NCBI RefSeq assembly: GCF_029338295.1
Contig: NZ_CP119791.1
Coordinates: forward strand, 1,612,001 to 1,676,000
Reading direction: 5' to 3'
Length of the DNA stretch: 64,000 bases
Source: Haladaptatus sp. QDMS2
Lineage (GTDB): Archaea > Halobacteriota > Halobacteria > Halobacteriales > Halococcaceae
A program made the translations under genes and the position numbers. The notes beneath the pieces were generated by a model. That model saw only the letters and a list, made by a program, of their open reading frames with translations, made no database searches and had not been told where the DNA came from. This document shows positions 42,527-50,103 of this stretch, in pieces (position 1 is the first letter of the stretch; each line of letters opens with the position of its first letter).

Positions 42527-44311
42527 CTATTCGTCTTCGACTTCGCCGCCGTCGGTAGCGACTTCTTCTTCACCGCCGTCCGCGGCGATGAGCGAGCGGT
42601 TGAGGCGGTTGCGGTGCCAGACCCACTCGTGACCGAACTGGTTGGTTTCTTCTAAGTCCCACGGGTCTGCGTTCTCCAAGACCGGCCCTTCCATCCAGGA
42701 ACTGACGACGTTCCAGACGAAGATGAGCGTCCCGACAGCGATGAGGAACGCGCCGAGGGTCGCAATCTGGTGGAGTGCCGTGATGGCCTCCATCGGCGTG
42801 ATAGCCGGGTTGAAGTCGTAGGTCGCGTAGCGACGCGGCATGCCGAGGTAGCCGAGGATGAGCATGCCGAAGAACGTCAGGTTCGTCCCGATCATGACGA
42901 GCCAGAAGTGCCACTTCGCGAGCGTGCGCTGGTACATCCGACCGGTGACGATTGGGAACCAGTAGTAGAGCGCGCCAAAGAGACCGAAGCCGATGACGCC
43001 CATCACGATGTAGTGGAAGTGACCAACGACGTAGTAGGTGTCGTGGAGCACGAGGTCCACCGGAATCGAGGCGAGGAACACGCCGGTCACGCCGCCGATG
43101 ATGAAGTTCGAGATGAACCCGATACAGAACAGCATCGGGGCGGTAAGCCGGAGCTTCCCGTTCCAGAGGGTCGTAATCCAGTTGAACGTCTTGACTGCAC
43201 TCGGTATCGCGATGGCGAGCGAGACGGCCATGAACGAGGCCCGCAGACGTGGGTCGATACCCGTAGAGAACATGTGGTGGGCCCAGACGCCGAACGAGAG
43301 GACGCCGATGGCGAGCGTCGAGTAGACGACGAACTTGAAGCCGAACAGTTTCCGGCCCGCGAACTTTGGCAGGATGTAGCTGACCAGTCCCATCGGCGGC
43401 AGCACGAGGATGTACACCTCGGGGTGGCCGAAGAACCAGAACAGGTGCTGCCAGAGGATGGGCGACCCGCCGCCGACAGTGAAGAACGTCGTCGCGAAGT
43501 TCCGGTCGAGCAGGAGCATCACGATAGCGCTGCCGAGCAGTGGGAATGCGAAGAGCACGAGGCCGGACTGGGTCAGGATGGTCCACGAGAAGATGTCGAG
43601 GTTAGCCCAGTTGACCTTGCTTCCGCGTTCTGTGAAGATGGTGACGATGAAGTTGATGGCACCCATGGTGGCAGAAACCCCGGAAAGGTGCAGTCCCAAC
43701 AACATCAGGTCCACGCCGGGGTTTGCCTGTTCAGCAGACAGCGGCGTGTACATCGTCCAGCTGGTCTGGGCGGCCTGAATTTGCCCGCCCGTGAGTGGGT
43801 CGAGGAAGAAGCCAGCCCAGATGAGGAGTGCCGCCGGTGGCAGGAGCCAGAAGGCGATGGCGTTGATGCGTGGGAACGCCATGTCGTCTGCCCCGATGAG
43901 CAGCGGGATGAAGTAGTTCGAGAACGCCGCAATCATCGGCGTCCCGAACAGGAACAGCATCGTAATACCGTGACTCGTGAGCAGCCCGTTGTAGAGGGTT
44001 GGCTCGATGAGGTCCTGTGCGGGTGCCGCGAGCTCGATACGCATGAGCAGGACCGCGAGGCCACCCCAGACGAACGCAATAATCCCGTAGAGTCCGTAGA
44101 GGATGCCGATATCTTTGTGGTCAACCGTGGTCAGCCAGCGGATAAGTCCCGCAGGCTTCTCCTCGTGAGCGGTGCCTGTCTCTCGTCTGTAGCCCCCGCC
44201 ACCCGACAGCGGAGCGTACGAGCGCCAGTCCTCGACGCGCGAGAGCCAGGCAGCGACGGCGATGAGGAATACCCCCATCAACACCGTCAGTGCTAACTGT
44301 CCATTCGCCAT
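42527..44311 (-). CDS. coxA: Cytochrome c oxidase subunit I (heme-copper oxidase, type A)
   Basis: A 594-residue subunit with an extra N-terminal helix and acidic tail. Low-spin heme ligands are His114 (TSHG) and His433; the high-spin heme ligand is His431 (GHFHY). CuB ligands are His296, His345 and His346, with Tyr300 of HPEVY for the His-Tyr crosslink. Glu298, Asp143 (ADDMAFPR) and Lys374 (SAVKTFNW) mark the D and K channels of type A enzymes, so it should pump protons. A GAGGAG sequence (44317-44322) and TTTAC near 44333 precede it. Subunits II and III lie at 49151-49987 and 47001-47855. Confidence 0.95.
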   Translation of the reverse strand: MANGQLALTVLMGVFLIAVAAWLSRVEDWRSYAPLSGGGGYRRETGTAHEEKPAGLIRWLTTVDHKDIGILYGLYGIIAFVWGGLAVLLMRIELAAPAQDLIEPTLYNGLLTSHGITMLFLFGTPMIAAFSNYFIPLLIGADDMAFPRINAIAFWLLPPAALLIWAGFFLDPLTGGQIQAAQTSWTMYTPLSAEQANPGVDLMLLGLHLSGVSATMGAINFIVTIFTERGSKVNWANLDIFSWTILTQSGLVLFAFPLLGSAIVMLLLDRNFATTFFTVGGGSPILWQHLFWFFGHPEVYILVLPPMGLVSYILPKFAGRKLFGFKFVVYSTLAIGVLSFGVWAHHMFSTGIDPRLRASFMAVSLAIAIPSAVKTFNWITTLWNGKLRLTAPMLFCIGFISNFIIGGVTGVFLASIPVDLVLHDTYYVVGHFHYIVMGVIGFGLFGALYYWFPIVTGRMYQRTLAKWHFWLVMIGTNLTFFGMLILGYLGMPRRYATYDFNPAITPMEAITALHQIATLGAFLIAVGTLIFVWNVVSSWMEGPVLENADPWDLEETNQFGHEWVWHRNRLNRSLIAADGGEEEVATDGGEVEDE

Positions 44312-44464
44312 GCTCGCTCCTCGGAACCACAGGGTAAAGAATGGTTAGGTTCCGTCCCCGCGGCGGCCGGTTTTCCCGGCAAAATAGGTCGCAAATTGGC
44401 GGCGCTCAGCCCCATTCGTGAGGGGTGATATTAGGGGCAGTTCGAGACGCGTCACTCAGCGGGC

Positions 44465-44470
44465 AAAAAA
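44465..44470 (-). terminator. Terminator between the cox-associated small genes and coxA
   Basis: A T6 tract on the reverse strand, 29 bases after the DUF6684-like gene, suggests that the small upstream genes and coxA are separate transcripts. Confidence 0.45.
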
Positions 44471-44498
44471 TCGTCGAAACAAGGGCCCTGTGGACTGC

Positions 44499-44768
44499 TC
44501 AGTGGGTCTCGTACGGATTTTCCATGTTCTCGTTCTGTTCGATTTCACGCTCACCGGTCGAAATCGCCTTGCCGGCGTAGTAGGTGAGGATACCCATCGA
44601 GATGAAGGGGATGAGGAGGAGGCCGTACTGAAGGCTCGATTTCTCGAGGTTGAACCCCCACGGGTTGAAAATGGCGAACCCGATGATGAAGAACAGGATG
44701 ATTCCCATCGGAATCATGTTCACCGTGAGGTCGAGCCACGTATCCCGGTCGAAGAGCGGTGTTGCCAT
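44499..44768 (-). CDS. Two-helix membrane protein (DUF6684-like), cox-associated
   Basis: An 89-residue protein with two helices (about 15-35 and 46-66) joined by a loop NPWGFNLEKSS, and a charged C-terminal tail. It matches short haloarchaeal DUF6684 proteins found beside cox genes. Its place right behind coxA and its two-helix build suggest the role of a subunit-IV-like accessory or an assembly factor, but no experimental link is known to me. It is preceded by another small membrane protein on the same strand, 50 bases away. Confidence 0.65.
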   Translation of the reverse strand: MATPLFDRDTWLDLTVNMIPMGIILFFIIGFAIFNPWGFNLEKSSLQYGLLLIPFISMGILTYYAGKAISTGEREIEQNENMENPYETH

Positions 44769-44818
44769 CGTTGGGGGATGCTACGGCCACCGGAATAAAT
44801 AGATTGTTGGTTCGGCGT

Positions 44819-45223
44819 TCAGAGACGAGCGGGTTCTGCGACCGCGCCGACGACACCACCGATGGCGAGGATGGCCCCCGAGAGAAGAATCGACAGGCCA
44901 CGGAAGACGAGGCCGTTCATCGCTTCGAGTGCGGCGACGACGGCGTCGAGCGAGAGTCCGGCGGTCTGTGAGAGCACGAGGCCAGCCCCAACGACGAGGA
45001 GGAACACGCCGATACCCGAGAGGAGGGGCCACGGCGTCTCGATGTGGTCGGATTCTTGCAGGATGCCGGTCACGCTCCCTGCAAACAACAGGAGGCCGCC
45101 GACAGCGAGAGGAAACAACGCCATGACGATGCCGACCTCGGAGATGGCGAGGCCGAGGGCGACGAACACCGGCCACGGACTGGCCCGGCTGTACTGGTCG
45201 CTCAATCCCGCTTGTTCGTCCAT
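44819..45223 (-). CDS. Four-helix membrane protein, cox-associated
   Basis: A 134-residue protein starting MDEQAGLSDQYSRASPWPVF, with four hydrophobic helices (about 16-35, 38-55, 65-85 and 105-128) and few charged residues. It resembles haloarchaeal cox-cluster proteins of the DUF7541 kind. No metal or heme ligands stand out. It is part of a reverse-strand series with the zinc-finger membrane protein (46 bases upstream) and the DUF6684-like protein (50 bases downstream), so the three are probably one transcript. Confidence 0.6.
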   Translation of the reverse strand: MDEQAGLSDQYSRASPWPVFVALGLAISEVGIVMALFPLAVGGLLLFAGSVTGILQESDHIETPWPLLSGIGVFLLVVGAGLVLSQTAGLSLDAVVAALEAMNGLVFRGLSILLSGAILAIGGVVGAVAEPARL

Positions 45224-45269
45224 GGACGCGACTAGGGAGTGGCGATAGAAAGGGGCATCGGAACGCCAC

Positions 45270-45509
45270 TCAGGCGAACAGCGAATAGGCGAACAGGAAG
45301 CCGAAGTAGAGGAACACGAGGGCGGCGAGCGCCTTCAATCGGAACGTTCGGAGGTCGGCTTCCTCTTCGTCGCGAGCGGTCTCGACCGCCTCACGCTCTG
45401 CGGGGGTCAGCTTGCCGTCGTGTTCGAGGCCGAGGTGCAATGCCTGCCACTGTTCGCGGGCGAATCGCTGGTCACAGTACGGACACGAGGTGGGTGCTTC
45501 GTCGGTCAT
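45270..45509 (-). CDS. C2H2-type zinc finger with C-terminal transmembrane helix
   Basis: A 79-residue protein. The N-terminus is a single finger, CPYCDQRFAREQWQALHLGLEH, with Cys9, Cys12, His25 and His30. A charged helix (about 33-55) follows, then one transmembrane helix (58-78). This is an unusual layout: a zinc or metal knuckle tethered to the membrane. Its start overlaps the stop of the large membrane protein by four bases (ATGA), so the two are translated together. A metal-handling or assembly role for the oxidase is plausible, but is inference. Confidence 0.7.
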   Translation of the reverse strand: MTDEAPTSCPYCDQRFAREQWQALHLGLEHDGKLTPAEREAVETARDEEEADLRTFRLKALAALVFLYFGFLFAYSLFA

Positions 45510-46900
45510 ATGAACGGGGGAGTGAGGGCTGGTTCTGCGACGATCCAGAGGCTGACCATGGTGTAGAACATCATCACGGCGATGTAGGGGTACTGGCTGC
45601 GCACGGCCTGCAATCGTGACGGGAACAGGTCGTAGGCGGTGGCGTGGGCTACCCAGATGGCCCCGAGGTGGCCAAGCAGGACGAACGTGAGGTTGACGCC
45701 GCCGAACCACGACGGAAGCGGGAGGACGGGCACGTCCGGTGGGGGCGAGAAGGGGGAGGCCGCGACGGTCACCAGCGCGGGCGATAGCGAGAGAAAGTAA
45801 CCGAGGAAGTGCGCGAGGTGGTAGCCGGCGGCGATGGCGAGCAGCGACGGGGCGAATCGGTTCGCGAGCGTACGCGGTGGCAGATACGTCTCCGCGTACT
45901 CGATGCTTTTCGTCGTCGCGAGGCGGTAGGCTCCGAGGAACAGGGCGAACCCGGCGAGGATGGCGGCCGGGTAGAGGATGACTGCGGGCACGCCGAGGCC
46001 GACGAGCCACGTCGCGAAGTCCACCCACGCGGGCGTGGTGACGAGTCCGTCGTACGTGGTGACCCAGAGAATCGCGATGACGAAGGCGATCTCGTCCGGG
46101 CCGGTGACGAAGCGCGTCTCGGAGAGAGCGGCCCCGGGAAGGCGGAAGCTGAGCCCATCTTTCGTGCGCTTGAAGGGGGCGACCCGCCCGTAGTACCGAA
46201 ACACCCGCGAGACGGGGTCGACAGTCGAAAACCACGTCTCGGGACCGTAGACGACGGCTCCGGTGAGCGTGACGACGGTGTAAGCGAGCACCACCGTAGC
46301 GAGCAAGTCGGCCTGGTCTGCGAGCGGACTCACGACTTCGAGCCAAACGAGTGCGAGCAGGCCGGCGACGCTCGGCCACGCGCCGAGACTCTCGGGGTAC
46401 GGCGCATCGAGTGCGGGCAATGCCTCCGCGAGGGTGCGCCACGGGTTCACTGCCTCCCAGGTGTTCCCGAGGAGGTAGACGGAGATGGTGTACCCAGCCC
46501 ACCAGCCGACCCAGACGGTCAGGATTGCGAGATTGCTGAGGGGGAACTGTGGACCGAAGAGTCCGAAGTAGAGCACCGCGCCGAGGCCGACGACGCCGAC
46601 GAGTTTGAGGACGAGGGCGAACACCGTCTCGCGGGGGACCGAGAGGAGTCGGTGCCATTCGTGGACTGCGTCGATGAACCCGCGGTTCGTGACGAAACTC
46701 GCTAGCAGGAACGACGCGCCGATGACGCCGCCGCCGGTCATGAGAAAGAGCCACGTCGGAATGGCGAGTTCCTCGGGGGTGGCAGAGCGCAGACTCCCAC
46801 CGTGGGCGAGTGCGCGGCCGGTTGCGAGCGCGGACACGAGGAGAATAACCGTAACACGGCGGAGCCATCTGCGACCTCTCAGGGGGGCTCGGTCGCTCAT
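45506..46900 (-). CDS. Large multi-helix membrane protein of unknown function, cox-associated
   Basis: A 464-residue protein from ATG 46900 (MSDRAPLRGRRW). It has a signal-peptide-like N-terminus ending RALAHGG, then about ten helices. His residues occur at membrane borders (EWHRLL near 80, AAGYHLAHFLGYFLS near 360, LLGHLGAIWVAHATAYDLF near 420). Clustered His in helices can bind heme or copper, so a heme- or copper-handling role is possible. No known family was recognised. Its strict co-translation with a membrane-bound zinc finger, and position between coxA and coxC, make it a candidate oxidase assembly protein. Confidence 0.6.
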   Translation of the reverse strand: MSDRAPLRGRRWLRRVTVILLVSALATGRALAHGGSLRSATPEELAIPTWLFLMTGGGVIGASFLLASFVTNRGFIDAVHEWHRLLSVPRETVFALVLKLVGVVGLGAVLYFGLFGPQFPLSNLAILTVWVGWWAGYTISVYLLGNTWEAVNPWRTLAEALPALDAPYPESLGAWPSVAGLLALVWLEVVSPLADQADLLATVVLAYTVVTLTGAVVYGPETWFSTVDPVSRVFRYYGRVAPFKRTKDGLSFRLPGAALSETRFVTGPDEIAFVIAILWVTTYDGLVTTPAWVDFATWLVGLGVPAVILYPAAILAGFALFLGAYRLATTKSIEYAETYLPPRTLANRFAPSLLAIAAGYHLAHFLGYFLSLSPALVTVAASPFSPPPDVPVLPLPSWFGGVNLTFVLLGHLGAIWVAHATAYDLFPSRLQAVRSQYPYIAVMMFYTMVSLWIVAEPALTPPFI

Positions 46901-46970
46901 TGTCCGGCGGTAGTCGTGGCACGAACGTGTACCTTCCGAAAGCACTTCCTGGCAAACGCGGTTGGGAGGG

Positions 46971-46980
46971 TTTTTAGTAT
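46971..46980 (+). promoter_or_regulatory. coxC promoter
   Basis: TTTTTAGTAT lies 21-30 bases before ATG 47001, giving a leaderless coxC transcript that is divergent from the membrane-protein gene at 46900. Confidence 0.55.
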
Positions 46981-47000
46981 TCCACTGTAAACGTCCGACC

Positions 47001-47855
47001 ATGAGCGTAGAAGACGCATCGGATGACCACGGTGGTCACCACCACCTCCCCGCGGTCGAGGACTGGCCACGCGGGTTCGGTGAGGCGAGTTGGTGGCCGT
47101 TTATCACCGCCCTTGGTGGTGCTGGGCTGTACACCGGCGCGGGCCTGTTCGTGCTCGGTCGGGGTGAAGACGCACTCGTCGACCCGATGGCCGGGCCGGC
47201 GGTGTTCATCGCCAGCACTTTCCTCTTCCTCGCCGGCCTCTACGGCTGGCTGTACCACGCCTTCGTCGTGAACTTCTGGGAAGGCGGTTCCCACAGCAAA
47301 GGCCTGCGCCTCGGAATGGTCACGTTCCTCGGGTCTGAAGTCGCAACCTTCGGTGCCGGGTTCGTGTACTACTTCTTCATCCGTGCAGGCGCGTGGCCGC
47401 CAGAACACATACCTCACGGGTTCCTCGGTGCACTCGTCATCGGGAACACCATCCTGCTGATTCTCAGCAGTATCACACTCCACTACTCACACGTCGCCCT
47501 CCGGAAGGGCAACCGGACGCGATTCATCCAGTTGCTCGCCGCGACGCTACTCCTGGGTATCGTCTTCCTGTTCGGGCAGGTGTACGAGTACTACGAGTTC
47601 ATCGTCGTTGAAGGCTTCACGCTCACCGAGGGCGTGTTCGCGAGCGCCTTCTTCGGCCTGACGGGCCTTCACGGCCTCCACGTTTCGATGGGAGCTGTCC
47701 TTCTCGGCATCGTGTTCGTCCGCGCACTCAAAGGGCAGTACTCAGCAGAGCGCCACGTCTCCGTCTCGACGGCCTCGATGTACTGGCACTTCGTCGACGC
47801 AGTGTGGGTCTTCCTCGTCGTCGTGCTGTACGTCGGCGCGGTGTACTCCCTGTAG
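47001..47855 (+). CDS. coxC: Cytochrome c oxidase subunit III
   Basis: A 284-residue protein with a His-rich acidic N-terminus (DDHGGHHHL) and seven helices. LGSEVATFGAGFVYYFFIRAGAWPP and the final FGLTGLHGLHVSMGAVLLGIV and YWHFVDAVWVFLVVVLY are typical of subunit III, which stabilises proton uptake by the D channel. It is alone on its strand, opposite coxA and coxB, so the three main subunits here are three separate transcripts. TTTTT at 47867-47871 lies just after the stop. Confidence 0.9.
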   Translation: MSVEDASDDHGGHHHLPAVEDWPRGFGEASWWPFITALGGAGLYTGAGLFVLGRGEDALVDPMAGPAVFIASTFLFLAGLYGWLYHAFVVNFWEGGSHSKGLRLGMVTFLGSEVATFGAGFVYYFFIRAGAWPPEHIPHGFLGALVIGNTILLILSSITLHYSHVALRKGNRTRFIQLLAATLLLGIVFLFGQVYEYYEFIVVEGFTLTEGVFASAFFGLTGLHGLHVSMGAVLLGIVFVRALKGQYSAERHVSVSTASMYWHFVDAVWVFLVVVLYVGAVYSL

Positions 47856-47866
47856 TCGCCCACTCC

Positions 47867-47871
47867 TTTTT
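47867..47871 (+). terminator. coxC terminator
   Basis: TTTTT 12 bases after the coxC stop codon. Confidence 0.4.
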
Positions 47872-48000
47872 CGGCCTCCCATCGCCTGAGCGACGGCACC
47901 TCTTGCCGACACTGCCTGTCGAACATCGAGACATTCCAGGAATCGTGAATAATCCTTAACAGTTTGACACAGGAATTATTAGCTGTGGTTCTCTGTGACG

Positions 48001-49056
48001 ATGATTGATAAGCTCTGCTACCTCGACGAACCTGCAGTCCTCGACGGCTTAGACTGTACCGTCCACGAAACCTACGAGTTCGGCGAAGCCGGGAGCGCGG
48101 TCCACGTCGGCGCAACTCCCGGGGGCTTCAGACAGCTGCGTGCGGACGACCGCGTAAACCGCGTCGAGGAGAACCTGCTGGTTCGCGTGCCCTACGAACC
48201 CGCCTTCGTGAACGAGGAAAAATCCTCGCTCGCGACCATCGAAGACATCAGGCAAGTCCATTCGATTCCCCGCAACGGTTCGACCGGCGACGGCGTCACG
48301 GTCGTCGTCCTCGATTCGGGTGTGGACCCGAGCCATCCCGTCTTCGACGAGACAGCGATGCGCGAGGTGGACGTGACCGAGGAAGGGGGCGGCGACGCAA
48401 TCGGCCATGGAACCGCCGTTTGCGGACAGTTGGCTCGCCTCGCGCCAAATGCCGACCTCGTCTCGCTTCGCATCTTCGGCCAGCGCGGGCGCACCCGTAC
48501 TGACACCGTCCTCCGCGCCTACGAGTGGCTCCACAAAAACCGGTCGGCCTACGACGTGGTCGTCATGTCCTGGGGGACAGAGCGTCGGTCGCCCGCCCTC
48601 GACCGCATCCACGAACACCTACTCGACGCTGGAATCCGCGACGTGGTCGCCGCGGGCAGTTCAGCGGCGCGCAACGGCAGTCCGGCGACAGCCAAGCGCA
48701 CCCTGAGCGTCGGCGCGTGTACGATGGACAGCGAACGCGCCTCGTTTTCTGCGACCACGCCCGGTCGGGACAACCCGGACGTCCTCGCCATCGGCGTGGA
48801 CGCGCGCCTCGCGCAGGCAGGCCGGACGAAGATGGGTATCGACCTCGCGGGCCAGTGGGTCAAAGCCTCCGGCACGTCGGTGGCTGCTCCGACGGTGGCC
48901 GGACTCGCCGCACGGTATCTCGAACGGTTCCCGGAAGCTACTCCAGAGACGCTCAAACGCGATTTCGAAGCGGCAACGACGGCGAAGACCGAGGGTGGGG
49001 CCGGAGTTATCGATTACAGAGAGACGGTCGCACAGGCGATCCGACGAGCAGGCTAA
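48001..49056 (+). CDS. Subtilisin-like serine protease (S8), no signal peptide
   Basis: A 351-residue protein. The triad is present: Asp105 (VVVLDSGVD), His136 (IGHGTAVCG) and Ser293 (SGTSVAAPTVAG). The position of the oxyanion-hole Asn (usually AAGN) reads VVAAGS, with Ser220, so catalysis may be weakened. Residues 1-90 form a short N-terminal domain, perhaps an intramolecular inhibitor. No signal peptide or twin-arginine motif is seen, so it should act in the cytoplasm, unlike the halolysins. A TATA element (TTATTA, 47976-47981) fits ATG 48001; a GTG six bases earlier is less likely. It sits between coxC and coxB. Confidence 0.8.
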   Translation: MIDKLCYLDEPAVLDGLDCTVHETYEFGEAGSAVHVGATPGGFRQLRADDRVNRVEENLLVRVPYEPAFVNEEKSSLATIEDIRQVHSIPRNGSTGDGVTVVVLDSGVDPSHPVFDETAMREVDVTEEGGGDAIGHGTAVCGQLARLAPNADLVSLRIFGQRGRTRTDTVLRAYEWLHKNRSAYDVVVMSWGTERRSPALDRIHEHLLDAGIRDVVAAGSSAARNGSPATAKRTLSVGACTMDSERASFSATTPGRDNPDVLAIGVDARLAQAGRTKMGIDLAGQWVKASGTSVAAPTVAGLAARYLERFPEATPETLKRDFEAATTAKTEGGAGVIDYRETVAQAIRRAG

Positions 49057-49125
49057 CCGGGCCGCTGGCTCACTGCGGATGAAAACAGAGAGAAGAGGTG
49101 TGGTTACAGAAAATCAAGGAGAAAG

Positions 49126-49145
49126 CCCACGACTGCAGTCGTGGG
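49126..49145. repeat. Solitary palindrome, IS200/IS605 end-like, copy 1
   Basis: CCCACGACT and AGTCGTGGG form a perfect 20-base palindrome with GC at its centre, preceded by GAAAG. It lies in the convergent gap between the subtilase and coxB, six bases from the coxB stop. The same stem occurs at 54180-54199. It resembles the subterminal hairpin at the right end of haloarchaeal IS200/IS605-type (TnpB) elements, but no TnpB fragment is near. Confidence 0.6.
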
Positions 49146-49150
49146 AGAAG

Positions 49151-49987
49151 TCACGCGGCGAGTTTGGCCGTGGAGTTGTTGCTCGCGGCCGTCGTGTTGT
49201 TGCCGCCCGCCGTGGTGTTGTTGCCGCCAGACGTCGTGTTGTTGTTACCGGCTGGCGCTTCTTCTGCGCTCTGTTGCTGTTGTTGAATCCACGCGTCGTA
49301 GGTCTCGCCGTCGGTGACGTTCACTTCACCGAGCATCGCGGAGTGACCGACGCCACAATACTCAGCACAGTAGAGCTGGTAGGTGCCCTCACCGGACGGG
49401 TTCACCTTCGTCTTGATGGTGTGGGTCTCACCGGGGAAGGCGTCCTGCTTGAGGCCCAACTCCGGCACGTGGAAGGCGTGCAACCAGTCTGTAGAGGTTA
49501 TCTTTAGATACACCGGGCGGTCGGATGGGATGACCATCGTGTCCGAAGCGTTCACCCCGTGTTGTGGATAGTGGAACGTCCAGAAGTACTTCTGTGCGGT
49601 GACTTCGACCACCACGGCATTCTCTTCCTCGATGTTCTCGGCTGCGTCTTCTGGGGCGGTGACGAACTCGTTGCCAAGCACCTGGTAGGAGGCGACACCG
49701 ACGAAGAGCAGGATAATCGCGGTGGCAACGGTCCAGGTGATTTCGAGCCGACGGTTCTCCTGAGTCGGTTTCGCTTCATCCGACTTGCGGAACTTGAGGA
49801 CGGCGTAAATGAGGATGCCCTCGGTGAGAATTGTAATCGGAATCGCGACGTAGAGGAGTTTGCTGTTCAACCCATCGATGAGCCCCTTTGTAACCGACGT
49901 CGCTTCTTGCGCAGCCACTGGTTCGACGACGAATGCAAGAAGCGCTACGGAGAGCAGGGTCCCGAATCCGACGCGCTTGTAATTCAT
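49151..49987 (-). CDS. coxB: Cytochrome c oxidase subunit II with sequon-rich tail
   Basis: A 278-residue protein: signal peptide (cleavage near VAAQ), two helices (about 43-65 and 84-104), and the CuA domain with ligands His170, Cys207, Cys211, His215 and Met218 (CAEYCGVGHSAM). Residues 248-273 are a tail of NNTT-type repeats, packed with N-x-S/T sequons that could be N-glycosylated on the outside. The CuA centre accepts electrons from a carrier such as halocyanin. The TATA box (TATTTATG, 50013-50020, reverse strand) lies inside an inverted repeat. Confidence 0.95.
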   Translation of the reverse strand: MNYKRVGFGTLLSVALLAFVVEPVAAQEATSVTKGLIDGLNSKLLYVAIPITILTEGILIYAVLKFRKSDEAKPTQENRRLEITWTVATAIILLFVGVASYQVLGNEFVTAPEDAAENIEEENAVVVEVTAQKYFWTFHYPQHGVNASDTMVIPSDRPVYLKITSTDWLHAFHVPELGLKQDAFPGETHTIKTKVNPSGEGTYQLYCAEYCGVGHSAMLGEVNVTDGETYDAWIQQQQQSAEEAPAGNNNTTSGGNNTTAGGNNTTAASNNSTAKLAA

Positions 49988-50005
49988 CCTTGGTTGGGCT
50001 TAGAA

Positions 50006-50036
50006 AGAGGGGCATAAATACCTAACTTTCCCCTCT
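50006..50036 (-). promoter_or_regulatory. coxB promoter with flanking inverted repeat
   Basis: The TATA element (50013-50020, reverse strand) is 26-33 bases before ATG 49987. AGAGGGG (50006-50012) and CCCCTCT (50030-50036) flank it as a perfect seven-base inverted repeat. The ctaB promoter (AATAAATAG, about 50059-50066) lies divergently next to it. Confidence 0.5.
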
Positions 50037-50103
50037 CCGTGCGCGGAAAGCGCGGGGAATAAATAGCCACGCATGGAACGTCCGAGTAAGAGGGTACGTT
50101 ATC

